Shown piece by piece: positions 26,513 through 36,831 of a stretch of 64,000 nucleotides of DNA; the stretch's first letter is position 1; each line of letters begins with the position of its first letter. The notes below the pieces were generated by a model. That model did no database searches, was not told the DNA's origin, and saw only the letters and a program-made list of their open reading frames with translations. Source of the DNA: Bacteroidota bacterium (GTDB lineage: Bacteria; Bacteroidota; Bacteroidia; Bacteroidales; Prolixibacteraceae); NCBI GenBank assembly GCA_023251455.1, contig JAHEYT010000027.1:1-64000 (forward strand), given 5' to 3'. The translations under genes and the position numbers were made by a program.

Positions 26513-27217
26513 ATGGGTAAATTATTTTTAGTTCCAACGCCGATAGGAAATCTCGAAGACATGACCTTGCGCGGAATCCGGATTTTAAAAGAAGTTGATG
26601 TAATTCTGGCTGAGGACACACGTACTTCGTCCAAACTTCTCGATCATTTTGAAATCAAAAACAAGCTGATATCGCACCATAAATTCAACGAGCACAAAAC
26701 TGTTGAAATGATTGCCCGTCAGATTGAAGATGGCAAAAATGTTGCTCTGATTTCGGATGCCGGGACTCCGGGAATAAGCGATCCGGGTTTTCTATTGGTC
26801 AGAACCTGCCTTGAGAAGGAGATTGAAGTGGAATGTTTACCCGGTGCAACAGCTTTGATCCCAGCTTTGGTCAATTCCGGATTTCCGACCGACCGCTTTA
26901 CATTCGAAGGATTTCTGCCGCAAAAAAAAGGAAGACAAAAAAAGATTAAGGAATTGGCAACCGAAACGAGAACCATGATTTTTTATGAGTCGCCCTACCG
27001 TTTGATCAAAAGTTTGGAACAGTTTGCTGAATTTCTGGGATCAGACAGAAGAGCATCAGTTTCCCGGGAGTTATCAAAGTTCTTTGAAGAAAACCGCAGA
27101 GGCACACTGGCCGAACTCATTGAATATTTTGGTTCGAAAACCATTAAAGGCGAAATTGTAATTGTACTTGAAGGGTTCACTGCCGACAAAGGAGATAAAG
27201 ATGAGGATGACGAATGA
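26513..27217 (+). CDS. rsmI: 16S rRNA (cytidine(1402)-2'-O)-methyltransferase RsmI
   Basis: SAM-dependent methyltransferase of 234 residues that modifies C1402 in the ribosomal P site. The tetrapyrrole-methylase fold shows LVPTPIGNLEDMTLRGIRIL at the start, the diagnostic VILAEDTRTSSKLLDHF, LISDAGTPGISDPGF, and VECLPGATALIPALVNSG. The C-terminal part has FYESPYRLIKSLEQFAEF. Its stop overlaps the next start by 4 bp (ATGA), indicating translational coupling to the HAD gene. Confidence 0.95.
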   Translation: MGKLFLVPTPIGNLEDMTLRGIRILKEVDVILAEDTRTSSKLLDHFEIKNKLISHHKFNEHKTVEMIARQIEDGKNVALISDAGTPGISDPGFLLVRTCLEKEIEVECLPGATALIPALVNSGFPTDRFTFEGFLPQKKGRQKKIKELATETRTMIFYESPYRLIKSLEQFAEFLGSDRRASVSRELSKFFEENRRGTLAELIEYFGSKTIKGEIVIVLEGFTADKGDKDEDDE

Positions 27218-27966
27218 GACCTTACGATCACCTGTTTTTTGACCTGGATAATACGCTTTGGGACTTTACAACCAATTCACGATTGGCGATGGAACAAACC
27301 CTGGAGCAAACTAAACTTATTCAAAAGCTCAGTTCTTTCGATTCTTTCTTTTTAGTTTATGAACAGATTAACCATTCGCTTTGGGATGATTACCACTCAA
27401 AGAAAATCACCAAGCAAAAACTTATTGTTGAACGGTTTTCCAGATCGTTGCGAGCATTCGGCATTCTTGATTACGACTGGATTTCATTAAATCGCCTATA
27501 CCTGGAGAACATGGCACTTCAAACCCAATTGTTCCCCGGCACAATAGAAACGTTAACTACCCTAAAAACTAAAGGATATCAGATGCACATTATTACAAAC
27601 GGTTTTAGGGAAGTGCAGTATTCGAAACTTACCAATTGTGGGCTAGCCAGATTTTTTACCAAAGTTTTTATTTCAGAAGAGATCCATACTACAAAACCGC
27701 ACCGGCAAATTTTTGAACATGCCTTAAAGTCGACCAATGCACCAAAGAAAAGAAGTATAATGATTGGCGATTCGTGGAAAATTGATATTGTTGGTGCGCT
27801 TGAATTCGGGATGGATCAAATCATGTTTTTAAATCAGGAGTGCAATCCGATTCCAGAAGCCGTAAAATCACTAAGAAATGAGACTATTTCACCGTTTTTG
27901 GAACTAAAACGACACACTCGAACCTATTTTATAGATGATTTTTTTGGGTTAGATACACTTTTATAA
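27214..27966 (+). CDS. HAD-family nucleotidase, YjjG-like
   Basis: Haloacid-dehalogenase phosphatase of 250 residues. Motif I is FFDLDNTLWDF (nucleophile and acid Asp), motif II lies in MHIITNGF, motif III is the Lys in ISEEIHTTKPH, and motif IV is MIGDSWKIDIVGA. The helical cap between residues 20 and 95 is of the C1 type. The pattern matches YjjG nucleotidases, which hydrolyse non-canonical pyrimidine monophosphates. It is coupled to rsmI by a 4-bp overlap and followed by a long non-coding region. Confidence 0.9.
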   Translation: MRPYDHLFFDLDNTLWDFTTNSRLAMEQTLEQTKLIQKLSSFDSFFLVYEQINHSLWDDYHSKKITKQKLIVERFSRSLRAFGILDYDWISLNRLYLENMALQTQLFPGTIETLTTLKTKGYQMHIITNGFREVQYSKLTNCGLARFFTKVFISEEIHTTKPHRQIFEHALKSTNAPKKRSIMIGDSWKIDIVGALEFGMDQIMFLNQECNPIPEAVKSLRNETISPFLELKRHTRTYFIDDFFGLDTLL

Positions 27967-28368
27967 TTTATACTTATTCTAAATAAGTATTATATTATTC
28001 TCTCAACAACAAGCATATTCAATTGACAAACAATAATTTAACAAACACATTAGGTATTGCATCAGACAGAAAGCGAATTTAATATTTGTTAACACTGTTA
28101 AAATATGTCAATATTTATCTTTATAGATTAATCATCCTATTTACATTTTTCTAAATTTGTCTTCCAAATAAAGTATTGCAACAAACTCGGAGTAGTGCTT
28201 TATCGAAAAGGGGGGTCTAAAAAAATTTCAATAAAATTTCCCGAGAATTTGATTTGGGGGAATCAAATTTTCAAGTAGAAGCGTTTTTGAAGGGGAAGTT
28301 TTAATTGAAGTTTAACCAGCCTTGTTTTTCATTCAAAATTGATGCTGTTTAATTTAAATTTATTTTAC
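27967..28368. other. 402-bp AT-rich control region upstream of the second susC
   Basis: No gene was recognised. The left part (27967-28170) is strongly AT-rich. A -7-type match TAAATTTG is at 28152-28159 and a weaker TATCTTTA is at 28116-28123, but no TTTG is at the right spacing. A stem-loop lies at 28243-28272. The 15 bp GCTGTTTAATTTAAA just before the start region recur upstream of the third susC. It is probably the promoter and 5' leader of the tandem transporter locus. Confidence 0.5.
28243..28272 (+). promoter_or_regulatory. 5' leader stem-loop upstream of susC
   Basis: GAGAATTTGATT (28243-28254) pairs with AATCAAATTTTC (28261-28272) with one wobble, leaving a TGGGGG loop. It ends 96 nt before the susC ATG. 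No T-run follows, so a leader regulatory or stability role is more likely than termination. Confidence 0.5.
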
Positions 28369-31300
28369 ATGAAAAAAATCGCGTTATTGCTTGCATTCTT
28401 TGCAATTGGTTTGCAGGTCCTCATGGCCCAAACCAAGGAGATCTCAGGCTCAGTAACCTCCGCAGATGATGGAGGACTTATCCCTGGGGTTTCAGTTTCT
28501 GTGAAAGGAACTACATTAGGAACTATCACCGACATGGATGGTGCGTTCAGATTAAAAGTTCCTCAAGATGCCAAAACTCTTGTATTCAGCTTTGTTGGTA
28601 TGGCATCACAAGAGGTTGTTATCGGAACTCAATCGACCATCAAGGTAAAATTGGTTTCCGAAAATATTTCTGTTGACGAGGTGGTTGTTACTGCCTTGGG
28701 TATTTCCCGTGATAAAAAATCATTAGGGTATTCAAGCCAGAATGTTAAAGAAGATCAAATTTCCACTGTTAAGTCAAGTAACTTCATGAACGCTCTTTCC
28801 GGAAAAGTTGCCGGGGTTCAAATTAAGAAGAGTAATAACATGGGGGGATCAACCAACGTTGTAATGCGTGGGAATAAATCTCTTACCAATAGCAACCAGG
28901 TACTTTATGTTGTAGATGGCGTTCCGATTAACAATGAAATCGGAAGTTATTCAAGCCAGAATACTGGTGCTACCGGATATGACTATGGTAATGCTGCTTC
29001 AGACGTTAACCCTGACGATATTGAATCGATTAACGTACTGAAAGGATCTGCCGCAACAGCTCTTTATGGCTCACGCGCTTCTGGTGGTGTTATCATGATT
29101 ACTACCAAAAAAGGTACTGTTGGTAAAAAAGGTATCGGTGTAACTGTTAACTCTAATATCGCTTTCAGAAGCATTGACAAATCGACTTTCCCAACCTATC
29201 AGCAAGAATATGGTGCTGGTTATGGTAATTTCTATGGCCCTAACGGAGATGGCTGGTTTGAAAGACGTGATGCTAATGGCGTTGCCCAAAGTGACGATAC
29301 AAAAAACTTCGATTGGGTTCCTACAACAGAGGATGGATCATACGGAGCAAAATTCGATGGACATCCGGTTTACGGATGGTATTCAGTTGACCCTGAATCA
29401 CCTTGGTATAAGCAAACAAAACCTTGGGAAGCTGCTAAAAATGGTCCAATCACATTCTTCGAAAAACCTGTAACCTATACCAATACAGTTTCGATTGATA
29501 ATGCAACCGACAATGGAAGTATGAGGATGTCGTATACCAATTACAAAACATCTGATTTGATGCCAAACAGTGATTTGCATAAGGACAACTTTTTAGTAAA
29601 CGGTACATGGAATGTCACCTCAAAACTTACTGCCACAGCTTCTGCAAATTTCACCCGTCAGGCTGCAACCGGACGTCCTTCAACCGGATATAGCGACAAC
29701 ATTGTATCAAATATGCGCCAATGGGCTCAGACCAATCTGGATTATGCTGATCAGAAGACAGCTTATTTCCTCACTAAAAGGAATCTGACTTGGAACTATA
29801 ACTCAGCACTTAATTATCCAATTTATACTGATAATCCATACTTCCAGCGTTACGAAAACTACCAAAACGACAGCAGAAATCGTATCGTAGGTAATATGGC
29901 ATTAAATTACAAAATAACCAGCTGGTTAGATGCTTATGCCCGTGTTTCGGTTGATGACTATGCTGAAAAACAAGAAGAAAGAAGAGCTGTAGGAAGTATC
30001 GCTACAAATTTTGGTGTTAGCCGTGCTAACCAGAAATCAGGATACATGAGAAGGGATATCACTTTTAGTGAGTATAACTATGACTTCATGCTGAAATTTA
30101 ACAAGGCTATTAATGCTGATTTCAACCTGAGTGGAATTTTAGGAGCGACCGAACGTAAGACAAACTTATCAAGATTAACTAGTTCAACTAATGGTGGCTT
30201 ATCCGTAGCTGGTATTTATTCATTACAGAATAGTGTTAGCGCCCTTCCTTTCCCTGTTGAAACTGAGCAAAAAATTGGAGTTAGAGGTCTTTATCTAAGT
30301 GCATCATTGGGATATAAAAACATGTTATTCCTCGATGGAACTTTCAGACAAGATCATGCATCTACTCTTCCAGAAGGAAAAAGCACCTATTATTATCCAT
30401 CAGTTACAGGAGCTTTTGTATTCTCTGAAGTAGTAAAACAAAATTGGCTGTCGTTTGGTAAAGTTCGTTTGAACTATGCTGTTGTAGGTAACCTTGCCGG
30501 TTTCGACCAATTACTTGACAAATATGCTGTAAATACACCTTTCGTTGGAGCTAGTTATGCATTACCTAATACAAAAAATAATCCAGATCTTAAAAACGAA
30601 AGCACAGAGTCGATTGAAGCGGGTCTTGAAATGTCGTTCCTTAACAAACGTGCTGGATTTGACCTTGCTGTTTACAAAACAAACTCAATGGATCAAATCA
30701 TGCCTGTTACTTTAAGCCAGACTACCGGTTACAATTTCATGTATGTAAATGCAGGTGAGATTGAAAATAAAGGTATAGAGCTTACATTGAATGGTTCACC
30801 TGTCAGAAGTAAAAATTTCAGCTGGGATATTAATGTAAACTTTGCTACAAACAGAAATAAAGTTGTTGAACTGTATCCAGGAATTGATAATCTCCAATTA
30901 GGTTCGTTCCAGGGTGGTGTAACTTTAAATGCAACTGTAGGTCAACCTTACGGTGTATTAAAAGGTAAAGATTATACGTACGATGCCAATGGGAATGTAA
31001 TCATTAGCAAATCAACAGGGTTACCAATTAAAACTGCCACTGCAACCAGCAATTTAGGAAATGTGAACCCTGATTGGACCGGAGGTATCACCAATACCTT
31101 TAGTTATAAAGGCGTTTCTTTCAGCTTCCTTATTGATATGCAAAAAGGTGGTAGTATTTACTCTTTGGATATGTATTATGGTCTGTATACAGGTCTTTAT
31201 CCTGAAACCGTTTTCACCAATGATTTAGGCAATCCAGTTCGTGACCCACTTATTGGAACTCCGGGAAGTTATGATCCAAAAAGTGGTGGTTACCTTATCG

Positions 31301-31659
31301 AAGGGGTAAATGTTACTAATGGTGTAAGCACCCCAAACATAACACGTGTTGATGCATCAACTTCTGATTTTGCATTTGGTACAGCAGCCCGTCCTCACAG
31401 AGACTTTGTTTATGATGCTTCATTTGTAAAACTCAGAGAGGTATCCCTTTCATATAACATACCTTCTGTACTTCTTGAAAAAATGCTTATTAAAGGCGCT
31501 ACTATCAGTTTTGTAGGTTCAAACCTTTGGATCATTCACAAAAACCTCCCATATGCCGATCCTGAAGCAGGACTTTCAGCTGGTAATGTTCAGGGATATT
31601 CCGTAGGATCACTGCCTGGCACACGTGATTTTGGTTTCAACCTCAAATTCAACTTCTAA
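28369..31659 (+). CDS. SusC/RagA TonB-dependent outer-membrane transporter (pair 2)
   Basis: TonB-linked porin of about 1,096 residues from ATG 28369, which opens a signal peptide (KKIALLLAFFAIGLQVLMA|Q). There is no STN domain; the mature protein begins directly with the carboxypeptidase-regulatory-like domain (ISGSVTSADDGGLIPGVSV, residues 22-105). The TonB-box-like DEVVVTALGISRDKKSLGYS and the plug follow (VLKGSAATALYGSRASGGVI), then the barrel ending in FGFNLKFNF. Absence of STN means it does not signal to an anti-sigma factor. Its first 110 residues are nearly the same as those of the third SusC. A SusD gene begins 10 nt downstream of its stop. Confidence 0.95.
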   Translation: MKKIALLLAFFAIGLQVLMAQTKEISGSVTSADDGGLIPGVSVSVKGTTLGTITDMDGAFRLKVPQDAKTLVFSFVGMASQEVVIGTQSTIKVKLVSENISVDEVVVTALGISRDKKSLGYSSQNVKEDQISTVKSSNFMNALSGKVAGVQIKKSNNMGGSTNVVMRGNKSLTNSNQVLYVVDGVPINNEIGSYSSQNTGATGYDYGNAASDVNPDDIESINVLKGSAATALYGSRASGGVIMITTKKGTVGKKGIGVTVNSNIAFRSIDKSTFPTYQQEYGAGYGNFYGPNGDGWFERRDANGVAQSDDTKNFDWVPTTEDGSYGAKFDGHPVYGWYSVDPESPWYKQTKPWEAAKNGPITFFEKPVTYTNTVSIDNATDNGSMRMSYTNYKTSDLMPNSDLHKDNFLVNGTWNVTSKLTATASANFTRQAATGRPSTGYSDNIVSNMRQWAQTNLDYADQKTAYFLTKRNLTWNYNSALNYPIYTDNPYFQRYENYQNDSRNRIVGNMALNYKITSWLDAYARVSVDDYAEKQEERRAVGSIATNFGVSRANQKSGYMRRDITFSEYNYDFMLKFNKAINADFNLSGILGATERKTNLSRLTSSTNGGLSVAGIYSLQNSVSALPFPVETEQKIGVRGLYLSASLGYKNMLFLDGTFRQDHASTLPEGKSTYYYPSVTGAFVFSEVVKQNWLSFGKVRLNYAVVGNLAGFDQLLDKYAVNTPFVGASYALPNTKNNPDLKNESTESIEAGLEMSFLNKRAGFDLAVYKTNSMDQIMPVTLSQTTGYNFMYVNAGEIENKGIELTLNGSPVRSKNFSWDINVNFATNRNKVVELYPGIDNLQLGSFQGGVTLNATVGQPYGVLKGKDYTYDANGNVIISKSTGLPIKTATATSNLGNVNPDWTGGITNTFSYKGVSFSFLIDMQKGGSIYSLDMYYGLYTGLYPETVFTNDLGNPVRDPLIGTPGSYDPKSGGYLIEGVNVTNGVSTPNITRVDASTSDFAFGTAARPHRDFVYDASFVKLREVSLSYNIPSVLLEKMLIKGATISFVGSNLWIIHKNLPYADPEAGLSAGNVQGYSVGSLPGTRDFGFNLKFNF

Positions 31660-31669
31660 TTTTCGAAAC

Positions 31670-33133
31670 ATGAAAAAGATACTTTTAATTTTATCTGTCT
31701 TTATGGTGTTTAGTGCTTGTCAAAAGCTTGAAGACCTTAATAAGAATACCAAAGATTTCACGGCAGTGCCTGGAGAAGGAATCTACAACGGCGCTATTCG
31801 TAATCTTCTGAATCAGCTTCATACCTTCAATGTAAACAACAACAATACGCAGTTGTACATGCAGTATTTTGCTGAAACCACTTATCCTGACGAAAGTCGT
31901 TATGATATGGTTACACGTCCAATTCCAGCCAATCATATGAACTCCCTTTACCGGACAGTTCTTATGAATCTTAAAGATGCTTCAACAGTACTTACTGCTG
32001 CACCACTTGCTGGTATTGATGCGAAACAAAGAAAGAACCAACTTGCGATTATCGAAATCGTATCAGTTTTCACCTGGAGCAACCTTGTTGAAACCTTTGG
32101 AGATATGCCTTACACCGAAGCTTTAGATTTTACAAAGCCATCACCTAAATACGACGATGCATTTACAATCTACAAAGCCCTTGTAACCCGTCTTGATGCT
32201 GCCCTTGCTTCTATGGATCCAGCATTTGCCGGAATGGGTGCAGGTTATGACAACATCTATGGCGGTGGAGTAGCTGGTACTGCTAAATGGATTCGCTTCG
32301 CCAATACATTGAAAATGAGAATGGGTCTGGTTCTTGCTGATAAAGATGCTGCTCTTTCAAAAACAATTGTTGATGCTGCCGAACCAAAAGCCTTTATTGC
32401 AGGCGACAAATGTGCATTGACTTATCTTTCTGCTTCACCAAACCAAAATCCGGTTTATACTGAATTGGTTGTAAGTGGTCGATTCGACTTTGTAGTTACC
32501 AGCAGTATTACTGACCCAATGAACACGTTGAATGATCCAAGACGTGCTTATTATTTGTGGACTAAAGTTGATGGTGCATACAAAGGTGGTGCCCAGGGGA
32601 TGCCAAATTCATACGCCGCATTCACTCACGTTGATAATGCGCTTTTGAAACCGGAAAGAGAAGTTGTGGTTATGGATTATGCTGAAGCTGAATTCCTGAG
32701 AGCTGAAGCAGCTGCCCGTGGCACTTATGCAGTTACTGATGCTGCTACGCACTACAACAATGCAATTAAAGCTTCAATCACAGCATGGGGCGGTACTGCT
32801 GCTGAAGCCGATACTTACCTTGCTCAACCTGCTGTGGCTTATGCTACTGCAACTGGTACTTGGAAACAGAAAATCGGAGAACAAGCTTATTACGCCTATT
32901 ATATGCGCGGATTTACCTCATGGTTAACATGGAGAAGATTGGACTACCCACGATTAAAAGCAGCCTCAAAACACGTAGCTGAAGTTAATGGTATGCCATT
33001 GCGTTATTCATATCCAGTTTCAGAACAGACTTTAAATGGTGCAAACTACAAGGCTGCTGCTGCTGCAATTGGGGGTGACAATGCGCTAACAAAATTATTC
33101 TGGGATAAAGAAAGTTACGATACTTTAAACTAG
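31670..33133 (+). CDS. SusD-like nutrient-binding lipoprotein (pair 2)
   Basis: Lipoprotein of 487 residues from ATG 31670. The signal peptide ends in MVFSAC (lipidated Cys17). It is of the SusD-like type 2 family (PF12771-like) rather than classical RagB/SusD: EDLNKNTKDFTAVPG start, FTWSNLVETFGDMPYTEALD, KWIRFANTLKMRMGLVLADK, MDYAEAEFLRAEAAARG and FTSWLTWRRLDYPRL. It should form the lid of the preceding SusC. Compared with the locus near 6 kb it is a different SusD subfamily, suggesting an independent origin. Confidence 0.94.
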   Translation: MKKILLILSVFMVFSACQKLEDLNKNTKDFTAVPGEGIYNGAIRNLLNQLHTFNVNNNNTQLYMQYFAETTYPDESRYDMVTRPIPANHMNSLYRTVLMNLKDASTVLTAAPLAGIDAKQRKNQLAIIEIVSVFTWSNLVETFGDMPYTEALDFTKPSPKYDDAFTIYKALVTRLDAALASMDPAFAGMGAGYDNIYGGGVAGTAKWIRFANTLKMRMGLVLADKDAALSKTIVDAAEPKAFIAGDKCALTYLSASPNQNPVYTELVVSGRFDFVVTSSITDPMNTLNDPRRAYYLWTKVDGAYKGGAQGMPNSYAAFTHVDNALLKPEREVVVMDYAEAEFLRAEAAARGTYAVTDAATHYNNAIKASITAWGGTAAEADTYLAQPAVAYATATGTWKQKIGEQAYYAYYMRGFTSWLTWRRLDYPRLKAASKHVAEVNGMPLRYSYPVSEQTLNGANYKAAAAAIGGDNALTKLFWDKESYDTLN

Positions 33134-33172
33134 AATACCTTTAGAAGGATTCGAATAAGAACCTTATAATTT

Positions 33173-33211
33173 AAAGACCGTCACAATTCAATTTGTGGCG
33201 GTCTTTTTTTA
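33173..33211 (+). terminator. Rho-independent terminator after susCD pair 2
   Basis: GACCGTCACAA pairs with TTGTGGCGGTC (one G-T wobble) around TTCAAT, followed by a T8 run. It implies that pairs 2 and 3 are separate transcripts. Confidence 0.92.
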
Positions 33212-33597
33212 TGTCTCTGAGACTAGTCCCTAAATAAAATTATACAAGAATAATTATTTCAAGTATGGCTTTTTTCTGTACTGAATACAAATACAGCAGA
33301 GCAAAAGAAAATAAATTATCATCAACAGGACTCTGAATCCTTAATAATGATGCAATAAACATGCTTCTTCAAGGTAATATTAACTACTCTTTATTATATT
33401 TTCTAGGTTTTTTGTTAATTTTCATTCAAGTAGTAGAATTTAAATTAACATTTCTTTACATTTATGCTTAAATTTAACTTCAAGTTCAAAAAGTCAAGAA
33501 ATCCAAATACCTTATCTTTTTATTAAAGAAGCACTGGAAGCAAATTTGAATTAACAAAGTAGATTTATTAAAGCTGTTTAATTTAAAATAATTCTCT
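33212..33597. other. 386-bp control region upstream of the third susC
   Basis: AT-rich, with no gene or RNA recognised. It should hold the promoter of susCD pair 3; no exact TAnnTTTG with a correctly placed TTTG was found. The last 28 bp include GCTGTTTAATTTAAA, the same 15-mer as in front of the second susC. Confidence 0.45.
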
Positions 33598-36500
33598 ATG
33601 AAAAAAATCGCGTTATTGCTTGTATTCTTTGCAATTGGGTTGCAGGTCCTCATGGCCCAAACCAAGGAGATCTCAGGCACAGTAACCTCAGCCGATGATG
33701 GAGGTGCTATCCCTGGAGTATCAGTTTCTGTGAAAGGAACAACAATCGGAACTGTCACCAACATGGACGGTGTATTCCAGTTAAAAGTTCCTCAAGATGC
33801 AAAATCCCTTACATTCACTTTTGTGGGTATGGCGTCTCAGGAGGTTGCCATTGGCAACCAATCTAAAATCAATGTAAAGATGGTCTCAGAAAACATCTCT
33901 GTTGACGAGGTTGTCGTAACTGCTTTAGGTATTTCCAAGCAGAAAAAGTCGCTTGGATATGCTGTACAGGACGTTAGTGGAGACAAAATTAACAATTCAA
34001 AAACAGGTAACGTTCTTACTTCATTGAGTGGTAGAGTCGCAGGTGTGAACATTACAAGTTCTGCGGGTGCTGCTGGAGCATCAACTTTTGTTAACATCCG
34101 TGGTCAAAACTCAATCACAGGAAATAATCAACCACTCTTTGTTGTTGATGGAGTTCCAATTGACAACTCTATGAATTCTTCAGGAAATCCTGACGATGGA
34201 ATAAACAACCTAACTAATGGTGTTGCTTATTCAAATCGTGCAATTGACTTGAACCCTGACGATATCGAAACAATTTCGGTATTAAAAGGTGGAGCCGCAA
34301 CAGCGCTTTATGGATTAAGAGCAGGCAATGGAGTTGTTATGATCACAACAAAAAAAGGAGGTGGCACTGATGGGAAAATGGCTATAAGTTTCTCTTCATC
34401 CTTTGCCCTCGACAAAGTCAACAAGCTTCCTGAAAGGCAAATGATGTACGCACAAGGACTTAATGGTGCCTATAGTACAACAACACCAAACTCATTTGGA
34501 CCTAAACTTTCGGATATGCGTTATGATGGAGCTACTGACTATCCCCGCGATAGAAATGGAAGGTTAGTTCTTGCGACGGCTCCAACCGCAAAAGCTAATT
34601 TGTTAGCTAACGCTTACGATAATGCAGCCAACTTTTTCCAAACAGGATTAACATTAAATAACAATGTATCCTTATCCGGTGGAAATAAAGATTCAAATTT
34701 CTTTATCTCTGTAGGAAATTCGTCAACAAAAGGAATTGTTCCAAGAAATGAATTTGCAAAAACTTCATTAAAATTAACTGGAGAAACCAAATTAGGTTCA
34801 AAAGTTAAAGTTTCAGCCAGTGCAAATTACATCCGCTCGGGTGGAGACAGAATACAACAAGGATCCAATACATCAGGTGTAATGCTTGGGCTTTTACGTA
34901 ATACCCCTTCTTTTGATATCAACAATGGGCATGGAAAAGACGGATATAAGTTTGAAGACTCATACATGTATGCAGATGGAACTCCACGCCGCTATGCTGG
35001 CTACGACAATCCAAACTGGACTGTAAATAAAAATATCCTAACGGATAGGGTTGACCGATTAATAAGTTTTGCCTCGGTGGTTTACACTCCGCTAAGTAAC
35101 CTAACTGTAACTTACAGGCTCGGGGATGACTTATATTTCGATAGAAGAAAAGGGCATACGGCTTTAATGTCAGCAAATATTCCTGATGGGCAGCAAGAAG
35201 AAGACCATCATTACAACAATGATATTAACTCTGATTTAACGATCAACTACACTAAAGAATTATTTTCTGATTTTACCACTAATATTACTGTTGGTCAGAA
35301 TATGTTCCAGAGCTACTATCAGCAGTTATATACTCAAGGGAATGGCTTTGTTGTTCCAGATTTTTATCATATGTCGAATACTTCATCACAGATTGTACGT
35401 GAGTCTGTTTCAGAGTATCGTACTGCTGCTTTATATGCTGATGTTCAATTCTCTTATAAAAGCATGTTATACTTAGGCTTCACTGGACGAAACGAATGGT
35501 CGACAACTTTACCGGAGTCAAACAACAGTTTCTTTTTTCCATCAGCAAGCCTTGGTTTTATTTTTAGCGAATTGTCAGCGTTAAAAGGTAATCGCATTTT
35601 GTCATTTGGAAAAATTAGGGCTTCATATGCTGAAATTGCAAACCATGCTACACCATATAATACTCAAAATACCTTCACTTCTGCTGGTATCTCTGATGGT
35701 TGGGCTAGTGGAGGTTCTTTTCCTTTTAATGGGGTTGCTGGATTTGCTCCCTCAAACGGATTGGCAAACCCAACGATTAAGCCAGAAAGCCTTCTTTCTC
35801 GTGAATTAGGTTTGGAACTGAAATTTCTAAATAATCGTATCAATTTTGACTTTACCTACTACAACAACCAAAACCGCGATTTATTGATTAGCGTACCAAT
35901 CACCGGTAGTACTGGTTTTAATGGCCAATACATGAATGCCGCCACTATGGAAAATATAGGGGTTGAAATAATGGCTAATTTTATTCCGGTTAAAACTAAC
36001 GATTTCAATTGGGGACTTACGGTAAACTTTACTAAGAATAAAAATACCGTCTTATCTCTTGCACCAGGAGTTACAGATATTGGTTTAGGAGGATTTACTG
36101 GAAGTACAATTAACGTCGTAGCTGGTGAAGCATATGGCAGCATGTTTAGTACAGGATTCTATAAAGATGATCAGGGTCGTTTAATTATTAATGACAATCC
36201 TGCAAGTGCAGGATATGGTTATCCGATAAAAGACGAAACCATGAAATCATTGGGCCAGATTTCTCCGAACTGGGTAATGGGTATTAATAATGACATTACC
36301 TATAAGGGACTTAATCTATCGTTTTTATTCGAAATTAAAGATGGTGGTATCATGTGGAATGGAACAAAATCTAGGATGATTGGATTTGGTACCGCAAAAG
36401 TTACCGAAAACAGAGGAGAAAACGTTACGTTCGATGGTGTTAAAGGTCATATTACAAACGGAGAGATTGTAACATCTGGAGTAAAAAATGATATTCAAAA

Positions 36501-36813
36501 AACCTATTCTCAATATTACTATCAAAATATTGGAGGAGGTGCAAGTCCAGCTCAAGAACAGAATGTTGAAAAAACTAATTGGGTAAGGCTACGCGAAGTT
36601 ACTTTATCATATGAATTAGGTAAATTAGTCAAAAATACCTTTATAAAACAATTAAAAGTCTATGCAACAGGCAGGAACTTATGGCTATCAACTCCATATA
36701 CTGGGATTGATCCTGAAACAAGTCTTTTTGGTGCATCAAACACACAAGGTCTTGATTATTTTAATATGCCTAATACCAAGTCTTATGTATTTGGTGTAAA
36801 ACTTGATTTTTAA
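33598..36813 (+). CDS. SusC/RagA TonB-dependent outer-membrane transporter (pair 3)
   Basis: TonB-linked porin of 1,071 residues with signal peptide KKIALLLVFFAIGLQVLMA|Q. It has no STN domain. The carboxypeptidase-regulatory-like domain is at 22-105, the plug includes VLKGGAATALYGLRAGNGVV, and the barrel ends in YVFGVKLDF. The N-terminal 110 residues match the second SusC at about 85% by eye and the first 80 nt differ at only two or three sites, while the plug and barrel are much more diverged. This suggests tandem duplication with later specialisation for a different ligand, or gene conversion restricted to the 5' end. The partner SusD starts 18 nt after the stop. Confidence 0.95.
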   Translation: MKKIALLLVFFAIGLQVLMAQTKEISGTVTSADDGGAIPGVSVSVKGTTIGTVTNMDGVFQLKVPQDAKSLTFTFVGMASQEVAIGNQSKINVKMVSENISVDEVVVTALGISKQKKSLGYAVQDVSGDKINNSKTGNVLTSLSGRVAGVNITSSAGAAGASTFVNIRGQNSITGNNQPLFVVDGVPIDNSMNSSGNPDDGINNLTNGVAYSNRAIDLNPDDIETISVLKGGAATALYGLRAGNGVVMITTKKGGGTDGKMAISFSSSFALDKVNKLPERQMMYAQGLNGAYSTTTPNSFGPKLSDMRYDGATDYPRDRNGRLVLATAPTAKANLLANAYDNAANFFQTGLTLNNNVSLSGGNKDSNFFISVGNSSTKGIVPRNEFAKTSLKLTGETKLGSKVKVSASANYIRSGGDRIQQGSNTSGVMLGLLRNTPSFDINNGHGKDGYKFEDSYMYADGTPRRYAGYDNPNWTVNKNILTDRVDRLISFASVVYTPLSNLTVTYRLGDDLYFDRRKGHTALMSANIPDGQQEEDHHYNNDINSDLTINYTKELFSDFTTNITVGQNMFQSYYQQLYTQGNGFVVPDFYHMSNTSSQIVRESVSEYRTAALYADVQFSYKSMLYLGFTGRNEWSTTLPESNNSFFFPSASLGFIFSELSALKGNRILSFGKIRASYAEIANHATPYNTQNTFTSAGISDGWASGGSFPFNGVAGFAPSNGLANPTIKPESLLSRELGLELKFLNNRINFDFTYYNNQNRDLLISVPITGSTGFNGQYMNAATMENIGVEIMANFIPVKTNDFNWGLTVNFTKNKNTVLSLAPGVTDIGLGGFTGSTINVVAGEAYGSMFSTGFYKDDQGRLIINDNPASAGYGYPIKDETMKSLGQISPNWVMGINNDITYKGLNLSFLFEIKDGGIMWNGTKSRMIGFGTAKVTENRGENVTFDGVKGHITNGEIVTSGVKNDIQKTYSQYYYQNIGGGASPAQEQNVEKTNWVRLREVTLSYELGKLVKNTFIKQLKVYATGRNLWLSTPYTGIDPETSLFGASNTQGLDYFNMPNTKSYVFGVKLDF

Positions 36814-36831
36814 CTTTTCAAATTTCAGAAC

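Noticed and set aside
27967..28368. tRNA, riboswitch or CRISPR in the long gaps
   Set aside because: No T-loop signature, known riboswitch core or regularly spaced repeat was seen in this or the other gaps above 300 bp.
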